Shown: positions 47,779-57,106 of the stretch, in pieces
Layout: each line of letters starts with the position of its first letter
Numbering within the stretch: position 1 is the first letter of the stretch
Assembly (NCBI GenBank): GCA_964483105.1
Contig: CAYZZU010000010.1
Coordinates: 1 to 64,000, forward strand
Reading direction: 5' to 3'
DNA length: 64,000 bases
From: CAYZZU01 sp964483105
Lineage (GTDB): Bacteria; CG2-30-53-67
Notes under the pieces: model-generated
Seen by the model: only the letters and a program-made list of their open reading frames with translations
Told to the model about the DNA's origin: nothing
The model's database searches: none
Made by a program: the position numbers and the translations under genes

Positions 47779-49053
47779 ATGGGGATGACCATAACTGAAA
47801 AGATCCTGGCGGCCCATGCCGGGAAGAAGAAGGTGGAACCGGGGGAATTGATTACGGTCCGTGTGGATATCGCCCTGGCCAATGACATCACGGCGCCGAT
47901 TGCGATTCGGAAGTTTCGGGAGTCCGGAGCGGAGAAGGTTTTTGACAAGGATCTGATCGCCCTGGTTCCGGACCATTTCGCACCCAACAAAGATATCGAA
48001 TCCGCGGAGCAGTGCAGGATGCTCCGGGATTTCGCGCGGGAGCAGGAACTGACTCACTATTTTGAAATCGGACGGATGGGAGTGGAACATGCGCTCCTTC
48101 CCGAACAGGGAATTGTCGTGCCCGGTGATGTGGTGATCGGAGCGGACTCTCATACCTGCACCTACGGTGGGCTTGGCGCCTTTTCCACAGGGATGGGCTC
48201 CACGGATCTGGCCGCGGCCTATATTACCGGAGAAAGTTGGCTCAAGGTTCCTGAATCGATGAAGTTCATCTATAAAGGGAGTCTGAACCGTTGGGTGGGA
48301 GGGAAGGACCTGATCCTTCACACAATCGGGGATATCGGTGTGGACGGAGCCCTGTACCGGGCCATGGAATTTACCGGGGAGGTGATTGAATCGCTTCCCA
48401 TGTCCCATCGTCTGACCATGGCCAATATGGCGATTGAGGCCGGCGGCAAGAACGGGATTATTGCTCCGGACCGGATTACCGAGGAGTACGTCGTTGACCG
48501 GGCCCGGAGGACTCCTGTTTATCACCGGAGTGACCCCGATGCGGTTTATTGCGAGATCCGGGAATACGATTGTTCCAAACTGGAACCCCAGGTGGCCTAT
48601 CCCCACCTGCCGGAAAATGTCCACGACGTGCGGGAGGCCTCCCATATATCCATCGATCAGGTCGTCATCGGTTCATGCACGAACGGACGCCTTTCGGATC
48701 TCCGGGAGGCAGCCAGGGTCATCCGGGGGAAAAAGGTGGCTCCCTACGTTCGGATGATCGTAATCCCCGCGACGCAGAGGATCTACCGGGATGCCGTCCG
48801 GGAAGGGCTGGTGGAAATTTTTGTCGAAGCGGGCGCTGCCGTCAGTACCCCGACCTGCGGCCCCTGTCTTGGAGGACACATGGGAATTCTGGCTCGGGGG
48901 GAACGGGCGGTGGCCACGACCAATCGGAATTTTATTGGAAGGATGGGCCATCCGGAGAGTGAAGTCTATCTTTCCAATCCGGCTGTGGCCGCGGCCTCGG
49001 CCGTGACCGGTCGGATTACTCATCCGGAGGAAGTCGTTCAATCATCGGAATGA
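47779..49053 (+). CDS. leuC: 3-isopropylmalate dehydratase large subunit
   Basis: 424 residues. The aconitase-type 4Fe-4S ligands lie in VIGSCTNGRLSDLR and TPTCGPCLGGHMGILA, and GADSHTCTYGGLGAF is the substrate-region motif. ATG 47779 is chosen with GGAGGG upstream; ATG 47785 is also possible. It works with LeuD, 106 bases downstream. Confidence 0.97.
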   Translation: MGMTITEKILAAHAGKKKVEPGELITVRVDIALANDITAPIAIRKFRESGAEKVFDKDLIALVPDHFAPNKDIESAEQCRMLRDFAREQELTHYFEIGRMGVEHALLPEQGIVVPGDVVIGADSHTCTYGGLGAFSTGMGSTDLAAAYITGESWLKVPESMKFIYKGSLNRWVGGKDLILHTIGDIGVDGALYRAMEFTGEVIESLPMSHRLTMANMAIEAGGKNGIIAPDRITEEYVVDRARRTPVYHRSDPDAVYCEIREYDCSKLEPQVAYPHLPENVHDVREASHISIDQVVIGSCTNGRLSDLREAARVIRGKKVAPYVRMIVIPATQRIYRDAVREGLVEIFVEAGAAVSTPTCGPCLGGHMGILARGERAVATTNRNFIGRMGHPESEVYLSNPAVAAASAVTGRITHPEEVVQSSE

Positions 49054-49159
49054 TTCGCGGCGTGGCAATCAGCTCTCGGTTTTATGATCCAAGCCGACCG
49101 TTCAATGCTGAAAGTTCATAGCAGAGTCATTCCGAACCGTGTTGACAAGAGGAGTGAAG

Positions 49160-49651
49160 ATGCAGATTCAAGGAAAGGCCTGGAAATTCGGAAAGGATGT
49201 GGACACCGATCAGATTATCCCCGCGCGGTATCTGAACACCTCCGATCCGGATGAATTAGCTCAGCACTGCATGGAAGACGCTGACCCGGCGTTTGTCCGG
49301 AAGATGAGCAGGGGAGACCTGATTGTGGCGGATAAGAACTTTGGCTGTGGGTCCTCCCGGGAGCATGCTCCCATCGCAATCAAGGCTGCCGGGGTTTCAG
49401 CGGTAATCGCCAAGAGCTTCGCCCGGATCTTTTATCGAAATGCCTTCAATATGGGACTTCCGATCTTTGAATCGGCAGAGGCCGTGGAGGGAATCTCTGA
49501 AGGGGATGAGGTGGAAGTGGAAATGAACTCCGGAAAGATCCGGAACCTGACGACGGGAAAGGAATACAGTGCCCTTCCTTACCCTCCCTTCATGAGGGAA
49601 TTAATCGCTGCGGGTGGCTTGATGGAGTATGTAAAGAAAAGAAAACGGTGA
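49160..49651 (+). CDS. leuD: 3-isopropylmalate dehydratase small subunit
   Basis: 163 residues of the swivel-domain subunit, with KFGKDVDTDQIIPARYLNTS near the N-terminus and NFGCGSSREHAPIAIKAAGV in the core. ATG 49160 (AAGAGGAGTGAAG upstream) is preferred over the in-frame TTG-like start at 49139. leuB is not in this window. Confidence 0.97.
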   Translation: MQIQGKAWKFGKDVDTDQIIPARYLNTSDPDELAQHCMEDADPAFVRKMSRGDLIVADKNFGCGSSREHAPIAIKAAGVSAVIAKSFARIFYRNAFNMGLPIFESAEAVEGISEGDEVEVEMNSGKIRNLTTGKEYSALPYPPFMRELIAAGGLMEYVKKRKR

Positions 49652-49731
49652 AGGACCACTGACCGAAACCGTGGGGAGAAACGGTCCTGAATCGGACCAC
49701 CAGGATGGAAAATAGTACCAAGGATTTACCC

Positions 49732-49760
49732 TTGACAGCGCATGCCTGAATTGGTATAGT
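49732..49760 (+). promoter_or_regulatory. Near-consensus sigma-70 promoter of the orphan exported gene
   Basis: TTGACA (49732-49737) and TATAGT (49755-49760) with a 17-base spacer, 46 bases upstream of ATG 49806. The best match to consensus that I found in the window. Confidence 0.85.
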
Positions 49761-49805
49761 TTTTTAGAAGATGCAGGCAGATGGTTTAGAAAGGATGGGA
49801 CAGAA

Positions 49806-50492
49806 ATGTGGTTCCGAAGGCTTTTGATCCTTCTGGGGGTAGGGAGCTCAGTATTTATCTTTTATTGTGCCTCTGTTTACGCTGAAGATGATGCTGTGTC
49901 TCCTGTAACTTCGCAGGAAATTTCTTTTTTCCATCCCTCCGGGATGAACGGATTTATCGTCTATGACGTCAATCCGGAGGATCGTTCCGAAAACCTGAGC
50001 TATGGGAAAATGAGTTTCGACCTCTCTTCTCCTCTGGGGTTGCCGGTGACTTTCAATGTGGAACAGTTGAATATGGGGAACGGTTCCTATGATCTGCAAA
50101 AACTCATACAGGACAACGAGAAAACCTATCTGGAAATTTTCAGTATTCAGCGGGGGTTGACGCTTTCGAACAACGGTACACTTTCTTCTCTGCACACCGG
50201 AAAACCCGATATTACCATGGTGGTTTTGAGCGCCAACTACCTTGCGTCGGACAAGTTTGTCGCCAAGCTGTCTACCGGCCTGTCCCAGACGGTTCAGGAA
50301 AAGAACGGTTCGACCTCTTCCAATGTTGGATATGATCTGGATATAGCCGGCCATTACTCGATTGCCCCCGGGCTGACCTTTTCTCTCGGGGCAGGGTATT
50401 CAACGAACATAGATCTGCTCAACGATTCCAGAATGAATCAGGATGAAAAACGCTCCTGGTCCCTCATCTCCAAGCTGCGTTTGAAATTCTAA
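49806..50492 (+). CDS. Uncharacterised exported protein, possible outer-membrane beta-barrel
   Basis: 228 residues, not recognised. A signal peptide is clear: basic MWFRR start, hydrophobic core to about residue 22, then CASVYAEDD with a likely cut after Ala26. The mature part is rich in Ser, Asn, Leu and aromatics in alternating patterns, and the protein ends in KLRLKF, a terminal aromatic after alternating residues as seen in barrel proteins. The gene stands alone behind a strong predicted promoter, between leuD and the promoter of rpiB. A small barrel or other surface/periplasmic protein is an inference. Confidence 0.75.
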   Translation: MWFRRLLILLGVGSSVFIFYCASVYAEDDAVSPVTSQEISFFHPSGMNGFIVYDVNPEDRSENLSYGKMSFDLSSPLGLPVTFNVEQLNMGNGSYDLQKLIQDNEKTYLEIFSIQRGLTLSNNGTLSSLHTGKPDITMVVLSANYLASDKFVAKLSTGLSQTVQEKNGSTSSNVGYDLDIAGHYSIAPGLTFSLGAGYSTNIDLLNDSRMNQDEKRSWSLISKLRLKF

Positions 50493-50540
50493 GCCGCAAG
50501 ATCCGATCCTCTTGAAAAACACACACTTGAAAAACAACCC

Positions 50541-50570
50541 TTGACACCGCAGGATGAAATTCAGTAGAAT
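50541..50570 (+). promoter_or_regulatory. Predicted sigma-70 promoter of rpiB-glyA-comEB-nrdR
   Basis: TTGACA (50541-50546) and TAGAAT (50565-50570) with an 18-base spacer, 28 bases upstream of rpiB. Two short CTTGAAAAACA repeats lie just 5' of it. Confidence 0.75.
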
Positions 50571-51034
50571 CCCCAGGTTTGTTAATCGGGGGATTGGATG
50601 ATGAGAGTCGGTGTCGGTGCGGATCACGGTGGTTTCGAACTGAAACGCGATATTCTGGAAGTCCTGACGAGCCTTGGGTACGAAGTGGAGGATTGCGGGT
50701 GTGACAGCGCTCTTTCAGTGGACTATCCGGACTTTGCGGAGCGGGTTGCGCGAGGGGTATCGGATGGAAATTTTGACCGTGGGATCCTGATCTGCGGAAC
50801 CGGCATCGGCATGTCCATTGCGGCGAACAAATTTCCGAATGTACGCGCGGCGTTGTGCCATGATCTCTTCACTGCGCGACTCTCCCGGGAACACAATGAT
50901 GCCAACATTCTGACTATGGGAGGGAGGGTTCTCGGGGCCGGGATCGCGAGAGAAATGGTGAAGATCTGGATGGAAACGGAGTTTCAGGGAGGGCGACATC
51001 AGAGGCGTGTGGACAAGATCAAGGGATTTGACCG

Positions 51035-52321
<1,287 letters not shown>

Positions 52322-52337
52322 TAAGAGTCGTCCAATC

Positions 52338-52796
52338 ATGAAACGTCCGTCCTGGGACGAGTATTTTATGGATATCGCTCATATGGTCAAGAGCCGCTCC
52401 ACCTGTCTCAGACGGCACGTCGGGGCGGTGATCGTCAAGGGCAAGAATATCCTGACCACGGGGTATAACGGCGCTCCGTCCGGGACGCGTCACTGCCTGG
52501 ATATCGGTTGTCTGCGTGAAAAAATGCATGTGCCTTCGGGGGAGCGTCATGAACTCTGTCGAGGGCTTCACGCCGAGCAGAACGCGATTATCCAGGCCGC
52601 GAAGCACGGGATCGATATCGCGGGGAGCGATCTTTACTGTACCAATCTGCCCTGCCTGATCTGCTCCAAGATGATTATCAATGCCGGGATACGGAAGATT
52701 TTCTATGAAGGGGACTATCCGGATCCGTTGTCCCGGGGGATGCTGGAGGAGTCCGGTGTGGAACTGATCCAGTGGGGTGAGACGGAGGACGGCTGA
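52338..52796 (+). CDS. comEB: Deoxycytidylate (dCMP) deaminase
   Basis: 152 residues. Zinc-dependent deaminase motifs are GLHAEQNAIIQAAKHG (His and catalytic Glu) and TNLPCLICSKMIINAGIRK (two Cys). The enzyme makes dUMP, the thymidylate precursor; a ComEB-like name reflects family resemblance only. ATG 52338 lies 16 bases after glyA with no strong SD, so it may depend on coupling. Confidence 0.93.
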   Translation: MKRPSWDEYFMDIAHMVKSRSTCLRRHVGAVIVKGKNILTTGYNGAPSGTRHCLDIGCLREKMHVPSGERHELCRGLHAEQNAIIQAAKHGIDIAGSDLYCTNLPCLICSKMIINAGIRKIFYEGDYPDPLSRGMLEESGVELIQWGETEDG

Positions 52797-52815
52797 AAAA
52801 TCGAAGGAGCCTTCA

Positions 52816-53298
52816 GTGAAATGTCCGTTCTGCGGTCACATGGAAGACAAGGTGGTCGACTCGAGACTGAGACGGGAAGGGGACGTCATCCGGCGCAGGA
52901 GGGAGTGTCTCGCCTGTGAGCGCCGTTTCACCACCCACGAACGGGTGGAGGAGATCCTCCCCATGGTGATCAAGAAGGACAATCGGAGAGAGCCTTTTGA
53001 CCGGGGGAAAATCCGGAAAGGTATCGTCCGGGCCTGCCAGAAGCGGGGGGTCAGTATGGATATCATCGAGACCATGGTGGAGCAGATTGAGCGCAAATTC
53101 CAGGAACGGATGGAGAAGGAAATAAAAAGTCAGGAGATCGGGGAAGAGGTTATGCGGCTTCTTCATGATACGGATGACGTGGCCTATGTCCGTTTTGCGT
53201 CGGTCTATCGTTCCTTCAAGGATCTGAAAGATTTCATGAATGAACTGGAGGAAATCCTGGAAACCCGGGAACAGGGGGGGACGGAGATGCCGCGGTAA
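52816..53298 (+). CDS. nrdR: Transcriptional repressor NrdR
   Basis: 160 residues. The N-terminal zinc ribbon uses KCPFCGHMEDKVVDSRLR and RECLACERRFTTHE; an ATP-cone domain follows (MVIKKDNRREPFDRGKIRKG). NrdR senses (d)ATP and represses ribonucleotide reductase genes through NrdR boxes; none was sought genome-wide. GTG 52816 follows GAAGGAG and gives the exact family N-terminus. The frame overlaps upstream comEB if a longer start is used. Confidence 0.97.
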   Translation: MKCPFCGHMEDKVVDSRLRREGDVIRRRRECLACERRFTTHERVEEILPMVIKKDNRREPFDRGKIRKGIVRACQKRGVSMDIIETMVEQIERKFQERMEKEIKSQEIGEEVMRLLHDTDDVAYVRFASVYRSFKDLKDFMNELEEILETREQGGTEMPR

Positions 53299-53314
53299 GG
53301 CGATTTTTCATGGT

Positions 53315-53337
53315 GGCGCCTTTTTGAAAGAGGCGCC
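53315..53337 (+). terminator. Possible terminator hairpin after nrdR
   Basis: GGCGCC at 53315-53320 pairs with GGCGCC at 53332-53337, extended by T-A pairs into the loop TTTTTGAAAGA. Only a short TT tract follows. It could end the rpiB-nrdR transcript before rnfC. Confidence 0.45.
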
Positions 53338-53419
53338 TTCCAGTGATTCCCTCGTTTTGTCATTTCATATCCAAAAACCGGAATGTTCATTTGTCTGAAT
53401 GTGAGAAGGGCGGAATTAC

Positions 53420-54742
53420 GTGAAGACGTTGACTTTCTCCATCGGAGGGGTTCATCCTCCCGGTGCCAAAGAGCTGACTGAAGGGAAAAAGATCGAGGAT
53501 GCTCCTCTCCCGCGGAGGGCCGTTGTCCCCCTCCAGCAACATATCGGTGCCCCCTGCGAACCTCTGGTCAAGGCCAAGGATACGGTCTGTGTGGGGCAGA
53601 GGATCGGAGAGGCCAAAGGTTTTGTCTCTGCTCCGGTCCACGCTCCGGTTTCGGGTACCGTCTCCGCAGTTATGCCCATGCCTCATCCCGGGGGGCGGGA
53701 AATTCTGTCCGTGGTGATTGAATCAGACGGGGAGGATCGCTGGTGTGACGGGATCACGGAAACCGAAGATGTCCTTTCCCTGGGACCGGATCAGCTCAAA
53801 GAAAGGATCCGGGAGGCGGGGATCGTGGGGATGGGAGGGGCCACCTTTCCCACCCATGTGAAGCTCTCTCCTCCGGAGGACAAACCGATTGACACGGTCA
53901 TCCTCAACGGTGTGGAGTGTGAACCCTTCCTGACCGCGGACCATCGCCTGATGTTGGAATCTCCCGAAGAGATTCTGGGAGGGCTTGAGATCCTGATGAA
54001 GGTGCTGGGGGTTGAGCGTGGTGTGATCGGGATCGAGGAGAATAAACCGGACGCCATCCGAAAAATAACCGGGTTGACCACCCACTCCGAACGACTGGAG
54101 GTAATCCCCCTCAGGGTCAAGTATCCGCAGGGGGCGGAAAAACAGTTGATTCAGGCAATCCTGGGACGGGAGGTTCCATCAGGGGGGCTCCCCATGGATG
54201 TCGGGGTCGTGGTCCAGAACGTGGGTACCGCGGCGGCCGTTTTCCGCGCGGTCCGGTACGGTGTTCCTTTGATCGAACGGATCACGACGGTCACCGGCCC
54301 CGGGATTCAACGTCCCAAGAATCTCCGGGTGCGGATCGGGACCCCCTTTTCGGAAGTGATCGATTTCTGCGGTGGGATTCGAGGGAAGGCCGGGAAGGTG
54401 ATCTCCGGCGGTCCGATGATGGGATTGGCCCAGTATTCCCTGGAAGTCCCCGTGATCAAGGGAACATCCGGAATCCTGGTATTCCGGGACTCGGATCTCC
54501 GTCTTTCCGATTCCAATCCCTGTATCCGTTGTGGAAAATGCGTTTCCGCCTGCCCCATGGGGATCAATCCGAGCGAGCTCGGGATCTATGTGGAGGCGGG
54601 TGTCATGGATGAGCTGGAAGCCCATCACGTCCTGGACTGTATCGAATGCGGCTCCTGCGCATTCGTCTGTCCGTCTGCCCGACCCCTCGTCCACCTGATC
54701 CGTTTCGGCAAGTCGGAGGTCCTGGCACAGAAAAAGAAATAG
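53420..54742 (+). CDS. rnfC: Rnf complex subunit RnfC
   Basis: 440 residues, the NADH-binding and Fe-S subunit of the ion-pumping ferredoxin:NAD+ oxidoreductase. The N-terminal RnfC domain begins MKTLTFSIGGVHPPGAKELT, and a Rossmann-like region contains GMGGATFPTHVKLSPP. Two 4Fe-4S clusters are at C368/C371/C374/C378 and C407/C410/C413/C417. It starts at GTG 53420. First gene of rnfCDGE. Confidence 0.97.
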   Translation: MKTLTFSIGGVHPPGAKELTEGKKIEDAPLPRRAVVPLQQHIGAPCEPLVKAKDTVCVGQRIGEAKGFVSAPVHAPVSGTVSAVMPMPHPGGREILSVVIESDGEDRWCDGITETEDVLSLGPDQLKERIREAGIVGMGGATFPTHVKLSPPEDKPIDTVILNGVECEPFLTADHRLMLESPEEILGGLEILMKVLGVERGVIGIEENKPDAIRKITGLTTHSERLEVIPLRVKYPQGAEKQLIQAILGREVPSGGLPMDVGVVVQNVGTAAAVFRAVRYGVPLIERITTVTGPGIQRPKNLRVRIGTPFSEVIDFCGGIRGKAGKVISGGPMMGLAQYSLEVPVIKGTSGILVFRDSDLRLSDSNPCIRCGKCVSACPMGINPSELGIYVEAGVMDELEAHHVLDCIECGSCAFVCPSARPLVHLIRFGKSEVLAQKKK

Positions 54743-54748
54743 GGTAAT

Positions 54749-55852
54749 ATGGAGAAGGAACAGCCACAGTCGTCATCTGAAAGCGCAAAAAAGAAACGGT
54801 CTCGAACCTCCGCCGGAAAAGGGGCGTCGACTTCCGGGAAGGAACCAGAGAGGGCGCCGGATTCCCTGATTTTGTCCTCATCCCCTCATATTGCCGGCGG
54901 GGAGTCGATCCGGGGGTTGATGGCGGACGTGATTCTTGCCATGATTCCGGGGATACTGGTCGGAATTTACTATTTCGGGCTCCCCGCGGTTCGGGTGCTG
55001 ATCATCACCACGCTTTCGGCCGTTCTCTTTGAGGCGGGGACCCAACGGATGATGGGGCGGAAGGTCACTGTTACCGATCTCAGCGCCGCGGTGACCGGTA
55101 TTCTGCTGGCCATGAACATGCCGTCCGGATCTCCCTGGTGGCTTTGTATCGTCGGGAGCGGGATTGCCATTGTGGTGAGTAAACAGATCTATGGCGGGCT
55201 GGGATACAATCCCTTTAATCCGGCTCTCGTGGCGCGGGTGGTGCTTCTGATTTCCTGGCCGGTCCAGATGACAACCTGGCCGGTCCCGAAACCGTTCTTT
55301 GCGCGAGGTATGGACACGATAACCGGGGCCACGCCGTTGGGGACCATGAAGGAGTCGCTGCTTCTCCACGGAGATCTTTCCGGAATTTCCAATTTCTCCT
55401 GGATTGATCCCTTCCTGGGGCATGTCGGTGGAAGTCTGGGAGAGATTTCCGCCCTCGCTCTGATTCTGGGGGGAGTCTATCTTCTCATTCGCAGGGTGAT
55501 TACCTGGCATGTTCCGGTAAGTTTTCTTGGCACCGTCTTGGTGATTGCCATCGTGTTTCACCGGATCGATCCCACCCGCTATGCCTCGCCGATGTTTCAT
55601 CTGGTCACCGGCGGCCTGATCCTGGGGGCCTTTTTCATGGCCACGGATCTTGTGACCAGCCCGGTTACGCATACCGGGATGCTGATTTTCGGAGCGGGTT
55701 GCGGGATCATTACCATGATGATCCGGTTCTGGGGCGGATATCCCGAAGGGGTTTCCTTCGCCATATTATTGATGAACGCCGTGACGCCCCTGATCGACCG
55801 TTGGGTGAAACCAAAGAAATTCGGGACCGCCATGGTCGGAACGGGGAAATAG
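54749..55852 (+). CDS. rnfD: Rnf complex subunit RnfD
   Basis: 367 residues, integral membrane subunit carrying covalent FMN. The FMN-attachment motif TGATPL is at residues 192-197 (Thr195), and about nine membrane helices follow residue 55. The first 45 residues are a Ser/Lys/Glu-rich hydrophilic extension not normally needed for RnfD; a later start is possible but no better SD was seen. It begins 6 bases after rnfC. Confidence 0.95.
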   Translation: MEKEQPQSSSESAKKKRSRTSAGKGASTSGKEPERAPDSLILSSSPHIAGGESIRGLMADVILAMIPGILVGIYYFGLPAVRVLIITTLSAVLFEAGTQRMMGRKVTVTDLSAAVTGILLAMNMPSGSPWWLCIVGSGIAIVVSKQIYGGLGYNPFNPALVARVVLLISWPVQMTTWPVPKPFFARGMDTITGATPLGTMKESLLLHGDLSGISNFSWIDPFLGHVGGSLGEISALALILGGVYLLIRRVITWHVPVSFLGTVLVIAIVFHRIDPTRYASPMFHLVTGGLILGAFFMATDLVTSPVTHTGMLIFGAGCGIITMMIRFWGGYPEGVSFAILLMNAVTPLIDRWVKPKKFGTAMVGTGK

Positions 55853-55882
55853 AGGATCCAAACAGAGAAACCGGTGTGACCG

Positions 55883-56491
55883 ATGCGTGATATTTATAAA
55901 TTAGTTCTTGTGCTGGGTCTTTTTTGTGTGGTTTCCGCCGGGATCCTGGCCAAGGTTTATGACATGACCAAGGGGCCGATCGCCGAGGCCAAGGCGGAGG
56001 AGGTCCGCCGTGCCATCCGTGCTGTGCTTCCTCCTTACGTGAACAAGGCCGATGAAGAGTTTCTCAGAAAACCGACGGGGGAGAAGGACGCGAAAGGAAA
56101 CCCGATCAGCCGCAAGGTGTATGTGGGCAAGGATTCGAGCGGACGGATTGTAGGGAGGGCCTTTCTGGTTGTTGCGCCGGATGGCTACGGCGGGCCCATT
56201 GAAATCATGATGGGGGTCGATCCCCAGGGAACCATTACGGGGCTTGAGATCATCAGCCTTTCCGAAACACCCGGCCTGGGGGCCAAGATCGCGAGTCGGG
56301 ATACCTGGCCGGGTCGAGGTGACGGACCGGGCGGATTGATCGGGAAGAGCTTGAAAAACAAACTCAAAGTCAAAAAAGACGGTGGTGAGATCGACCAGAT
56401 CACCGGTGCTACCATCTCACCCCGGGCCGTGGTCAAGGCGGTTCGAAAGGGACTTCTTTTTTACAGGAAGGAGTTTCAGGGGGGGGCATGA
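55883..56491 (+). CDS. rnfG: Rnf complex subunit RnfG
   Basis: 202 residues, one N-terminal membrane helix (about 5-25) and a periplasmic FMN-binding domain. The covalent FMN site is TGATIS at residues 174-179 (Thr177). The segment SETPGLGAKI is also typical. The stop overlaps the rnfE start by 4 bases. Confidence 0.96.
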   Translation: MRDIYKLVLVLGLFCVVSAGILAKVYDMTKGPIAEAKAEEVRRAIRAVLPPYVNKADEEFLRKPTGEKDAKGNPISRKVYVGKDSSGRIVGRAFLVVAPDGYGGPIEIMMGVDPQGTITGLEIISLSETPGLGAKIASRDTWPGRGDGPGGLIGKSLKNKLKVKKDGGEIDQITGATISPRAVVKAVRKGLLFYRKEFQGGA

Positions 56492-57084
56492 AACCGATTC
56501 AGGAATTTACAAAGGGATTGTGGAAAGAAAACCCGACCTTCCGACTGGTGCTCGGGATGTGTCCGACATTGGCGGTAACCACCAGTGCCGTAAACGGACT
56601 TGGGATGGGACTGGCGACCCTTTCCGTTCTCGTTTGCTCCAATCTGGCGGTCTCTCTTCTCCGGAACTGGATCCCCGATAAGGTACGGATTCCCGCGTTT
56701 ATTGTACTGATCGCCTCTTTTGTGACGGTGGTCGATCTGATCATGAACGGCTTCGCCCATCAACTCCACAAGTCGCTTGGGCTCTTCATCCCCCTGATCG
56801 TGGTGAATTGCATTATTCTCGGGCGGGCCGAGGCCTATGCCTCCAAGAACCCTCTCTTCTATTCTCTGCTGGACGGACTGGGGATGGGGATCGGCTTTAC
56901 TCTTTCCCTGACCCTCCTGGGGGGGATCCGGGAGATTCTCGGCAGTGGAGCCTTTTTCGGGGTTTCCCTTTTCGGGAAGGGATATCTTCCGATGTTGGTG
57001 ATGGTTCTTCCTCCCGGGGCCTTTCTGATGCTGGGGTTTCTGATGGCCGCCATGAATCGGATCGAGAAGAAGCTCTCTTCCTGA
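56488..57084 (+). CDS. rnfE: Rnf complex subunit RnfE
   Basis: 198 residues with about six membrane helices. Segments include GMCPTLAVTTSAVNGLGMGL and VNCIILGRAEAYASKNP, each with the cysteine implicated in an intramembrane iron centre in Rnf/Nqr homologues. It is the last rnf gene here: in most clusters rnfA and rnfB follow directly, but a minus-strand glycosyltransferase ends 15 bases downstream. Confidence 0.96.
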   Translation: MKPIQEFTKGLWKENPTFRLVLGMCPTLAVTTSAVNGLGMGLATLSVLVCSNLAVSLLRNWIPDKVRIPAFIVLIASFVTVVDLIMNGFAHQLHKSLGLFIPLIVVNCIILGRAEAYASKNPLFYSLLDGLGMGIGFTLSLTLLGGIREILGSGAFFGVSLFGKGYLPMLVMVLPPGAFLMLGFLMAAMNRIEKKLSS

Positions 57085-57090
57085 TGCGGC

Positions 57091-57106
57091 GGTGTGGAAT
57101 CACACC
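57091..57106. terminator. Small hairpin at the rnfE / glycosyltransferase junction
   Basis: GGTGTG-GAAT-CACACC is a perfect 6-bp hairpin with a four-base loop between the convergent rnfE and glycosyltransferase genes. It overlaps the glycosyltransferase stop codon and has no T-run. It may mark the transcript ends. Confidence 0.35.

Noticed and set aside
49652..49731. Hairpins ACCGT/ACGGT and GGTCC/GGACC after leuD as a terminator
   Set aside because: Both stems are only five pairs long and neither is followed by a T-run.
57085..57099. Remnant of rnfA or rnfB after rnfE
   Set aside because: Only 15 bases separate rnfE from the convergent glycosyltransferase, and no RnfA- or RnfB-like peptide appears in the frames just downstream.
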